Of a stretch of DNA of 64,000 bases, positions 57,453 through 64,000 are shown piece after piece; within the stretch, counting starts at the first letter, position 1; each line of letters begins with the position of its first letter. Made by a program: the position numbers and the translations under genes. Source of the DNA: Alteromonas marina. GTDB lineage: Bacteria; Pseudomonadota; Gammaproteobacteria; Enterobacterales; Alteromonadaceae. Where the stretch lies: NCBI RefSeq assembly GCF_000808575.1, contig NZ_JWLW01000066.1, positions 310,001 to 374,000 of the forward strand. The letters run 5' to 3'. The notes below the pieces were generated by a model, which saw only the letters and a program-made list of their open reading frames with translations, did no database searches and was not told the DNA's origin.

Positions 57453-57539
57453 CGCTAACGGCTTGAGGGCCAACCGCATACAGCATAAGCCGTCTATAGC
57501 GGTTGTTTCCCTCAAGCCAACGGTAAAAGCTGATTAGCG
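57453..57539. repeat. Long interrupted inverted repeat between convergent genes
   Basis: GGCTTGAGGG (57460-57469) pairs with CCCTCAAGCC (57509-57518), and AACCGC (57472-57477) with GCGGTT (57499-57504) inside it; an outer CGCTAA (57453-57458)/TTAGCG (57534-57539) pair flanks both. The result is a stem of about 16 bp with a small internal loop, between the 2OG oxygenase and acyl-CoA dehydrogenase genes. No T run follows on either strand, so it is not a standard terminator. Confidence 0.75.
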
Positions 57540-57549
57540 TATTAGGTAG

Positions 57550-58692
57550 CTATTTTAGCAGCTGCCTAGCAACGATAAGTTTCATAATTTCACTTGTACC
57601 GCCATAAATTCGCATAACGCGCGCGTCTGCGTATGCCCTTGCGACGGGGTACTCCAGCATGTAACCGTATCCACCGTAAAGTTGTAGGCACTTATCAACC
57701 ACTTTTCCGAGTAGTTCAGTCACCAATAATTTAGCTTTTGATGCAAGTTCTGTAGTGAGGTCTTTCGTCAAATGTAATTCAATACAGCGGTCTGTAAAAG
57801 CGCGGGCCGCATCAATTTCAGTGTCTAAATCTGCTAAAACGAACTGGGTGTTTTGGAATGCTCCTATATTTTGGCCAAACGCTTTTCGCTCTTTAACATA
57901 CTCAACGGTTTGCGCTAAAACAGATTCACACATTGCCATACAATGCACGGCGATTGTTAAGCGCTCCTGTGGTAACTCTGCCATTAATTGAGCGAAGCCA
58001 CTTCCCTCTGGCCCAAGCAAATTAGACTGAGGCACTCTCACATCATTGAAAAATAATTCCGAAGTATCCTGAGACTTCATGCCAATTTTCGCTAAATTTG
58101 AACCTCGCTCAAAGCCGGGTGTATTCGCTTCAACGAGTATTAAACTTAAACCTTTTGCGCCAGCGGTTGGGTCGGTTACTGCGACAACAATAACTAAGTC
58201 AGCTAATTGACCGTTCGTAATAAACGTTTTACTTCCGTTGATAACGAAGTCATCACCCTCTTTTTTTGCTGTAGTTTTGATTCCTTGCAAATCAGACCCT
58301 GTTCCTGGTTCTGTCATAGCGATTGCCGTCACTATTTCGCCGGAAACACACGCGGGTAGGTATTTTTGTTTTTGCTCTTCAGTGCCTAATCTCGATAGAT
58401 AAGGAACGACAATGTCAGAGTGTAATGGGAAACCTATTCCGTTTAGTCCAAGTCTGCCGATTTCTTCTGTAAGGATAACGTTGTATAGAAAGTCTAGACC
58501 CAGCCCTCCATACTCCTCTGAAACGAGGGGTGCTAAGTAGCCCTGCTCGCCCGCCGCTTTCCAAATTGATTTATCAACCTGCCCAATCTTTTCCCATTTT
58601 TCGTAATGTGGAACGGCTTCAGTTTGTAAGAATTTTCGAAAACTATCACGCAGCATCTCGTGCTCAGAACTAAATAAGGTTCTCGGTAACAT
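57550..58692 (-). CDS. Acyl-CoA dehydrogenase
   Basis: An FAD-dependent enzyme forming trans-2-enoyl-CoA, the first step of a beta-oxidation cycle. The 380-residue protein shows the N-terminal helical domain (FRKFLQTEAVPHYEKWE), the FAD/substrate motif AIAMTEPGTGSDLQGI, FITNGQLADLVIVVA, and the C-terminal QLYGGYGYMLEYPVARAYAD with RIYGGTSEIMKLIVARQLL; the glutamate in MLEYP is the likely catalytic base. The longest frame starts at 58737; the ATG at 58692 has GGAG eight bases upstream and fits the family N-terminus. It is the downstream end of a catabolic gene cluster. Confidence 0.92.
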   Translation of the reverse strand: MLPRTLFSSEHEMLRDSFRKFLQTEAVPHYEKWEKIGQVDKSIWKAAGEQGYLAPLVSEEYGGLGLDFLYNVILTEEIGRLGLNGIGFPLHSDIVVPYLSRLGTEEQKQKYLPACVSGEIVTAIAMTEPGTGSDLQGIKTTAKKEGDDFVINGSKTFITNGQLADLVIVVAVTDPTAGAKGLSLILVEANTPGFERGSNLAKIGMKSQDTSELFFNDVRVPQSNLLGPEGSGFAQLMAELPQERLTIAVHCMAMCESVLAQTVEYVKERKAFGQNIGAFQNTQFVLADLDTEIDAARAFTDRCIELHLTKDLTTELASKAKLLVTELLGKVVDKCLQLYGGYGYMLEYPVARAYADARVMRIYGGTSEIMKLIVARQLLK

Positions 58693-58789
58693 GGTCCTAC
58701 TCCAACGTTCAATGTAAGTTTCACAACATGTTAACAACCTAATTAGTGCTTACCGATGACCGAAAGCGCCAGAGAATAGACCAAAACGT

Positions 58790-59791
58790 TCATTGACGTT
58801 CGCGCCATTCCCCAGGAGTAAGGCCAGTCCATTTCTTAAATGCGCGTATAAAGGCACTGGGTTCTGAAAAACCGACCAGATAGGCAATATTTTTAATGGA
58901 GGTGTCTTTTTGCGTAAGGTGGTAGGTTGCAATATCTTTCCTAACGCTCTCTTTTAATGCCGCAAAACTTGTATTTTCTTGGGCAAGATAGCGACGAACA
59001 GTCTGCGGGCTTTTATTCAGATCATCAGCCACCTTTTTAAGTGGTAAATTTTCTAGATTATCGCACTCTCTCAACATGCGTTTAATTTGCGCAGTAATAC
59101 TGGCGTCAGACATGCGGTTAATGAGTAAGTTAGAAAGGGAATTTATAAACGGAGTAACACTTTCTTCTTTTTGAGTAACAGGTAATTCTAGGTCGCTTCG
59201 ATGAATACTTAGTTCCGTCTGCGGCCTTTCGTAATAGTGACGACAGGGAAAAGCAGAGTCTAAATCGTGTGAGTAAGTCGACTTTTTACCGCTGAAATTC
59301 AGGCGATTAAGCGATATTCGATGATTTGTTACCCAAGACGACCATCTAAATACAAACAACATAAGCGTTATATAAACCAGCATGTCTGCATCCGACTCTT
59401 CTCGCTTTATGTTAATAACAATATTCGCTTCTTCACCGCTCTCAACCAGTTTTATATCTAAATCGTCATGCAACAGCATTAGATATTTAAATAGTCTGAA
59501 ATACGCATCTCGCAGTGTTTTACCACGTAACGCATACAACACACCTACCTTCACACCACCTAATTTTGTGGGCCGTTCAAAAAAGCCTATGGTTTCATCA
59601 TTGAGTTTGATTGCCGCAAGTCGAACCAGTTTTCCCAACTTTTCTGACGGCAACCTAAAACTGGCTTCTTCAAAATCTTCCGCGTCATAACCCAACTCGG
59701 TAAATAACGCTTTAATCGAAAGCCCATGTTTTTCATAGCCTGCAAACAGGTGTTGTAAAGCTGCTTTTTGTAACGATTGCTTTTTCTTCAT
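58790..59791 (-). CDS. AraC family transcriptional regulator
   Basis: A 333-residue regulator. The N-terminal part (about residues 15-200) is the 'Arabinose_bd' effector domain type found in OruR/ArgR-like regulators (GLSIKALFTELGYDAEDF, VGVLYALRGKTLRDAYFRLF). The C-terminal 100 residues carry the two helix-turn-helix motifs (LKKVADDLNKSPQTVRRYL; SIKNIAYLVGFSEPSAFIRA, FKKWTGLTPGEWR). It lies between the acyl-CoA dehydrogenase and the acyl-CoA ligase genes on the same strand and probably controls this fatty-acid-type cluster, possibly sensing an acyl compound; that link is inference. Confidence 0.92.
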   Translation of the reverse strand: MKKKQSLQKAALQHLFAGYEKHGLSIKALFTELGYDAEDFEEASFRLPSEKLGKLVRLAAIKLNDETIGFFERPTKLGGVKVGVLYALRGKTLRDAYFRLFKYLMLLHDDLDIKLVESGEEANIVINIKREESDADMLVYITLMLFVFRWSSWVTNHRISLNRLNFSGKKSTYSHDLDSAFPCRHYYERPQTELSIHRSDLELPVTQKEESVTPFINSLSNLLINRMSDASITAQIKRMLRECDNLENLPLKKVADDLNKSPQTVRRYLAQENTSFAALKESVRKDIATYHLTQKDTSIKNIAYLVGFSEPSAFIRAFKKWTGLTPGEWRERQ

Positions 59792-59870
59792 TGGATTAAA
59801 GTTAGCACACTCTCATACATTGATCTTGTTAATACCGTATCGAATACATGTAGTACAAGGGGGCTCGATA

Positions 59871-61514
59871 TTAAACAAAGACAACCTCTTCCTTGTTTTC
59901 ACAACATTTTAGGGCATCTGGCTTGAAGCAGCTTTCAATGGTTTTTCGATGGTATTTCAAGGTCGGGGTTAACATTCCGTTATCAATTGTCCACGCAGCC
60001 TGAGTAATTAAAATATGCGAAATGCGCTCGTAAGGGGCAAGTGTGGTGTTTATTTTCGACAAATAATGCTTCAGCTTATCGCGCAACTCACTGTTTGTTA
60101 ATGAACAAGCAGATTCAGAGCGTGTGGCTAACAAAATGGGTTGATTAAGCCCTTGCCCTACGACGATAAATTGCTCTATCTCCGGTACACCGCTAAAGCA
60201 TTTTTCTAACGGCACCGGATGGATAAATTTTCCTTTGGCTGTTTTGAATTCATCTCCTTTACGCCCGGTTACCACTAGGTTGCCACTCTCGTCGTAAGTA
60301 CCGCAATCGCCCGTGTGAAACCATCCATCTTTAAGCACGCTCAGCGTTTTTTCTTCGGCTCTGTAATAGCCAAGCATCATGCCCTCAGATCGCATCAGTA
60401 TTTCGTTTTCATCGGACAGCTTGACCTCTACGATATCACCAATAGGTTTCCCTACCGTTCCCGACGCAGGTATATCCTCAAAGCATCCCGTCCCTGTCGC
60501 AAAAGTCTCGGTCATTCCGTAAACTTCTCTTACTTTGATTCCCATATTTAAGTACCACTGGTGTACTTTTGGCTGCAGCGGCGCTGAACTGCTTAGGATC
60601 ATATCAGCTCTAGAGAGGCCCAACATATATCGTATTTTGTGCTTATCCTCTTCACTCAATGCAGCCTGTGCTTCAGGGGGAATTTTGCTATCTACCGACA
60701 TTTTAAACTTGTCCCACAGCCTTGGAACCGCAAAGAAAAATGTAGGCTGCACGCTTACGATTTCGTCACTAAAATAGTCGAGACCTGCAGAAAATGAAAT
60801 ACAAGCATTACTATATAGGCCCGTAAATTCGACAAGGGCACGCTCTGCCATATGAGCCAGTGGCAAAAAAGAGAAAAGTGAGGCTCTATACCCTTCTTCT
60901 CGTGAAATTTTGAACTCCTTGGCGATAGAGGGCGTTACCTTTGCCGGCGCAGAATACAAGTGCATAACGCCTTTGGGCATACTCGTTGTGCCGGATGAAT
61001 ACACTATCGTCATTAGACTATCGAGCTCTGCTTTTGGGTTGCTTAACACAAGACCAAACGTCTGCTGAATTTGCGCTAAATTGTGGTCTACCGCTATCGA
61101 ACAGCCGTGCATGCCCACTAGGGTAACGTTTGCCGTATTCCATTCTGCAAACTTTTGCTCTTGCCCACACTCACCAACAAACATTAGCGGCACATCACAT
61201 TCTTTAAGTACATGATTAGCGGCCTTAACTGATTGATTAGGGAATAAGGGCACGCTGATGTGCCCACTTAGCATGATAGCCAAATCTACCATTATCCAAT
61301 CAGCTGAATTTGCTGACCAAAGCGCTATTTTGCTTTGAGGAGAAAGGTTACGAGAATGGATAAAGCTAGCTATTTTTCTAACTCTCTCTCCTACTTCTGC
61401 CCATGAGTACTCCTCCCACTGCCCATTGCCTAATGACTGCCGCAGAAATATGTCAGTAGGTGTTTTTTCTTCCCAATAATAGAAATAGTCTAACGGTGTT
61501 TTTAACTGGCTCAT
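59871..61514 (-). CDS. AMP-binding acyl-CoA synthetase
   Basis: This activates a carboxylic acid with ATP and CoA. The adenylate-forming core motifs are MTIVYSSGTTSMPKGVMH (about residue 170), KVREVYGMTETFA and DGWFHTGDCGTYDESGNL, followed by VTGRKGDEFKTAKGKFIHP. 547 residues. The lid domain is of the long-chain/bubblegum type (ends SCFKPDALKC with ILATRSES before it), so the substrate is probably a fatty or other hydrophobic acid. It lies 65 bases downstream of the FadB/FadJ-like gene and is likely co-transcribed with it. Confidence 0.9.
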   Translation of the reverse strand: MSQLKTPLDYFYYWEEKTPTDIFLRQSLGNGQWEEYSWAEVGERVRKIASFIHSRNLSPQSKIALWSANSADWIMVDLAIMLSGHISVPLFPNQSVKAANHVLKECDVPLMFVGECGQEQKFAEWNTANVTLVGMHGCSIAVDHNLAQIQQTFGLVLSNPKAELDSLMTIVYSSGTTSMPKGVMHLYSAPAKVTPSIAKEFKISREEGYRASLFSFLPLAHMAERALVEFTGLYSNACISFSAGLDYFSDEIVSVQPTFFFAVPRLWDKFKMSVDSKIPPEAQAALSEEDKHKIRYMLGLSRADMILSSSAPLQPKVHQWYLNMGIKVREVYGMTETFATGTGCFEDIPASGTVGKPIGDIVEVKLSDENEILMRSEGMMLGYYRAEEKTLSVLKDGWFHTGDCGTYDESGNLVVTGRKGDEFKTAKGKFIHPVPLEKCFSGVPEIEQFIVVGQGLNQPILLATRSESACSLTNSELRDKLKHYLSKINTTLAPYERISHILITQAAWTIDNGMLTPTLKYHRKTIESCFKPDALKCCENKEEVVFV

Positions 61515-61578
61515 GCTACACGCCCCTTCAGTCTAAAAATGTAAAGCGATATTGTCCGAAGAAATAGGTGAAGTATTT

Positions 61579-63729
61579 CTAAAGAAATAATTCACCTGCT
61601 GCTATTTTCTTTCCTACAATGGCGGGGGCTTTAAATCGCTCACCATATTTTTCAGCAAGCTCTTCACACCTGGCTTGGAAGCGCTCAAGCCCATAGCTAT
61701 TAACAAATTGAATGTATCCGCCTGTCCAAATGGGTGCACCTATCCCAAAGATACTGCCGATATTGGCATCGGCCACTGATTTCAACACACCCTGCTCCAA
61801 ACACAGCAAGCTTTCTATTACGTTTATAAACAACAGCCTGTCTTTGATGTCACTATCGGAAATGTCGACGGTTGAGTCGTAATACATATCAAGTAATTGA
61901 GGCCAAATTGCCTTGTCACCATCAACATAATTAAAATACCCGCCCTCACCGTGATAGCGACCACCGCGATTGTGTTCCTTCACAAGTTTTTCGATAAGTT
62001 TGTTCCCTTCAGGCCAGCGATCATCCTCTGCCTTTATCAAGCCGGCGGCTACTTGCGTTTCTCGTACTTTGATACCAATCGTTAAGCTTACTTCGTCATT
62101 TACCGTTAGTGGGCCTACGGGCATCCCAATAGCTTTTCCTAAATTATCAACTCTGACTGGATGAATACCCTCACTGACCATAGTTGCTGCCTCTTGCAAT
62201 TGCGAGGCAAAGGTTCTGGAAGTAAAAAAGCCAACACTGTCGTTAACGACGATGGGGGTTTTCTTTATCTGCTGGACGAAATCGAATGCTTTTGCGAGGG
62301 TAGCGTCACTCGTTTTTTCGCCACAAATTATTTCCACCAGCGGCATTTTGTCGACGGGAGAGAAGAAATGCAGCCCAATGAAATTTTCAGGCTTGTGACT
62401 AGGTTCAGCCAGTTGAGTGATAGGAAGTGTTGAGGTATTAGAAGCCCAAATTCCATCTTCGGTTAGAAATTGCTCTGAGCCTGTAAGCACCTTGTGCTTC
62501 AGCGACATGTCTTCGAAAACAGCCTCTACAACAAGTTCACAGCCTTTCAAGTCTTCATCATTATCAGTAGCAATGATAAGTGAGAGAGCTTGCTCTTTAT
62601 CTTGCTCAGTTGCTCGGCCTCTTGCTATTTTCTTGTCATAAACTTTGGCCGTATAAGCTTTACCTTTCTCAGCTGCGTCAATAGACACGTCCTTTAACAC
62701 GACCTCAATACCTAAACCTGCCGCTACTGCAGCAATGCCTTGCCCCATCATGCCAGCACCAATTACCCCAATCTTTTTGAATGTGAACTTTGTTTTCACG
62801 TCAGGGCGGCTTCCACCACCATTAATCTGATTCAATTGGAAGAAAAAAGCTGACATCATATTCTTTGCTACAGGCGTAACAGGCAAAGAGGCAAATTTTC
62901 TGGACTCTCTTCTAAGTGCAGTATCAAAATTAACGGTAACCGCTTGTGCTGCTGTGTCTAAAATCGCTTCTGGCGCGGGTAACAAGCCCCTGGTTTTCTT
63001 AAGAAGCATATGCGGCGCCATTGCTACAGTTTGCGCTATGGATGGCCTGTTAATATTTCCGCCGGGTATTTTAAAACCTTTTTTATCCCAAGGCTGAATA
63101 GCGACCTCACCGTTACCTTTGTTGTTAACAAGCCAGGCTTTGCAATGTGAAATAAGCTCATCTTTGCTCTGTACAGTGGCGTCAATTAACCCGGTTTTCA
63201 AAGCTTGCTGCGGTCTGACTTTTTTACCTTCAAGAAGCAGGGGAAGCGCTGCCTCTAACCCAATTAGGTTTGTAAGCCTAACAACGCCTCCCGCTCCAGG
63301 TAATAGTCCTAACGACACTTCTGGTAAGCCAATTTCAATGCGGGGGTTATCTACACAAACGCGATAATTACTCGCTAAGCACAGCTCATAGCCACCACCT
63401 AATGCTGCACCGCTTATCGCAGCGACTACGGGAACCGGTAACTTCTCTAATCGACGGAACAACGACTTATTCGCCTCTACCGTATCAAATATTTTTCGCT
63501 CATCTCCTGGTTCCATTGCCATGAGCATATTGAGATCACCACCAGCAAAAAACGTATCTTTAGCTGAAGTGAACACGACACCTGAAAGATCTGATTCTTT
63601 TTCCAAAGTGTCTAGTGCTTCCGACATTTCGCGACAAAACTCGTCATTAATTGCGTTTACCGGTCCATTCATGTCCATGGTAATGACTACAATGCCGTTA
63701 TCGTCTTTTTGGTATTTAAAAGTATTCAT
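61579..63729 (-). CDS. FadB/FadJ-type fusion: enoyl-CoA hydratase / 3-hydroxyacyl-CoA dehydrogenase
   Basis: A 716-residue two-enzyme fusion of beta-oxidation. Residues 1-190 are the crotonase domain (DTFFAGGDLNML, GAALGGGYELCLASNYRV, EVSLGLLPGAGGVVRL). After about residue 300 comes the NAD-binding dehydrogenase: KKIGVIGAGMMGQGIA, ASNTSTLPI, GLHFFSPVDKMPLVEII, NDSVGFFTSR, and two helical C-terminal domains. It is more like FadJ or the short-chain fusions than FadB alpha. The frame opens at 63792; the ATG at 63729 has GGAGG upstream and begins with the normal MNTFKYQ. A thiolase gene lies 22 bases upstream on the same strand. Confidence 0.93.
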   Translation of the reverse strand: MNTFKYQKDDNGIVVITMDMNGPVNAINDEFCREMSEALDTLEKESDLSGVVFTSAKDTFFAGGDLNMLMAMEPGDERKIFDTVEANKSLFRRLEKLPVPVVAAISGAALGGGYELCLASNYRVCVDNPRIEIGLPEVSLGLLPGAGGVVRLTNLIGLEAALPLLLEGKKVRPQQALKTGLIDATVQSKDELISHCKAWLVNNKGNGEVAIQPWDKKGFKIPGGNINRPSIAQTVAMAPHMLLKKTRGLLPAPEAILDTAAQAVTVNFDTALRRESRKFASLPVTPVAKNMMSAFFFQLNQINGGGSRPDVKTKFTFKKIGVIGAGMMGQGIAAVAAGLGIEVVLKDVSIDAAEKGKAYTAKVYDKKIARGRATEQDKEQALSLIIATDNDEDLKGCELVVEAVFEDMSLKHKVLTGSEQFLTEDGIWASNTSTLPITQLAEPSHKPENFIGLHFFSPVDKMPLVEIICGEKTSDATLAKAFDFVQQIKKTPIVVNDSVGFFTSRTFASQLQEAATMVSEGIHPVRVDNLGKAIGMPVGPLTVNDEVSLTIGIKVRETQVAAGLIKAEDDRWPEGNKLIEKLVKEHNRGGRYHGEGGYFNYVDGDKAIWPQLLDMYYDSTVDISDSDIKDRLLFINVIESLLCLEQGVLKSVADANIGSIFGIGAPIWTGGYIQFVNSYGLERFQARCEELAEKYGERFKAPAIVGKKIAAGELFL

Positions 63730-63751
63730 GCTTTCCTCCATTATCCTTCGG

Positions 63752-64000
63752 TTACAGTCTTTCGATAATGGTGGAAATGCCCATGCCACCACCTACACAA
63801 AGTGAAATCATTGCGCGTTTTAACTCACGGCGTTCCAACTCATCTAACACCGTACTGACGAGCATTCCGCCGGTCGCACCTAACGGATGTCCCATGGCAA
63901 TTGCACCACCGTTAACGTTGGTCACCTCCTCACTAATACCTAATTCACGCATGTACCTAAGCGCCACAGAAGCAAAAGCTTCGTTAATTTCCCAGAGGTC
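63752..64000 (-). CDS. Acetyl-CoA acyltransferase (thiolase), 3' part
   Basis: The frame is open to the window edge. The 82 visible residues are the C-terminal end of a thiolase: [18 protein letters not shown], the catalytic histidine in [15 protein letters not shown], and the catalytic cysteine in [10 protein letters not shown]. Thiolase splits 3-ketoacyl-CoA into acetyl-CoA and a shorter acyl-CoA, completing the cycle begun by the downstream genes. The start and the first active-site cysteine lie outside the window. Confidence 0.93.
   Translation of the reverse strand, partial: DLWEINEAFASVALRYMRELGISEEVTNVNGGAIAMGHPLGATGGMLVSTVLDELERRELKRAMISLCVGGGMGISTIIERL

Overview
The window reads as ordinary chromosome of a marine gammaproteobacterium, most likely Alteromonas or a close relative in the Alteromonadales. 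The grounds are the gene order (mutS divergent from pncC-recA, then pyrG-eno), a full System I ccm operon ending in mlaA, a GlyGly-CTERM surface protein, and close similarity of the housekeeping proteins to gammaproteobacterial ones. There is no CRISPR array, no insertion sequence and no phage module. The placement is from recognition, not from a search.

Layout. 1-2.5 kb: the 3' part of a POT peptide transporter, a small membrane protein and galE. 2.6-11 kb (minus): ccmABCDEFG-H-I and mlaA, a cytochrome c maturation operon in which each gene touches or overlaps the next apart from a short ccmD-ccmE gap. 11.2-14.2 kb (plus): a FliK-like protein and an orphan FlhB C-terminal domain. 14.3-18.3 kb (minus): an ABC-2 exporter pair, recA with a LexA box filling its promoter spacer, and pncC. 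18.4-24.3 kb (plus): mutS, pyrG, eno. 24.4-30.3 kb (plus): an unknown protein, then leuABCD behind a leucine-rich leader peptide and attenuator. 30.6-34.1 kb: an HD-GYP protein with a damaged HD motif, convergent with a GspA/GspB pair; the HD-GYP protein and GspB share the same N-terminal domain. 34.3-38.8 kb (plus): cca, srmB, rdgB, hemW.

38.9-46.7 kb (minus) is accessory: a YggN-type protein, two tandem DUF1566 proteins, a PAS protein with a receiver-CheC fusion, and a LytTR regulator with lrgA-lrgB. 47-52.5 kb holds the most interesting module: an MbnP-like lipoprotein and an MbnH-like di-heme protein (the copper-binding 'metallo-mystery' pair), divergent from a choice-of-anchor-B surface protein with Calx-beta domains and a GlyGly-CTERM tail. 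A tRNA with a CAU anticodon and the features of tRNA-Ile2 follows, then a broken ABC-2 permease. 53.5-57.4 kb: a LysR regulator divergent from a three-gene oxidation cluster (CmcJ-like oxygenase, aldehyde dehydrogenase, 2OG-Fe(II) oxygenase). 57.5-64 kb (minus): a beta-oxidation-type cluster (acyl-CoA dehydrogenase, AraC regulator, acyl-CoA ligase, FadB/FadJ-like fusion, thiolase running off the end).

Regulatory sites readable directly are the leu attenuator with a possible antiterminator, the recA SOS promoter, the pyrG promoter inside a palindrome, the tRNA promoter inside another inverted repeat, and a set of intrinsic terminators. Several starts were moved downstream of the longest reading frame because a better Shine-Dalgarno sequence sits there; this is stated in each entry.
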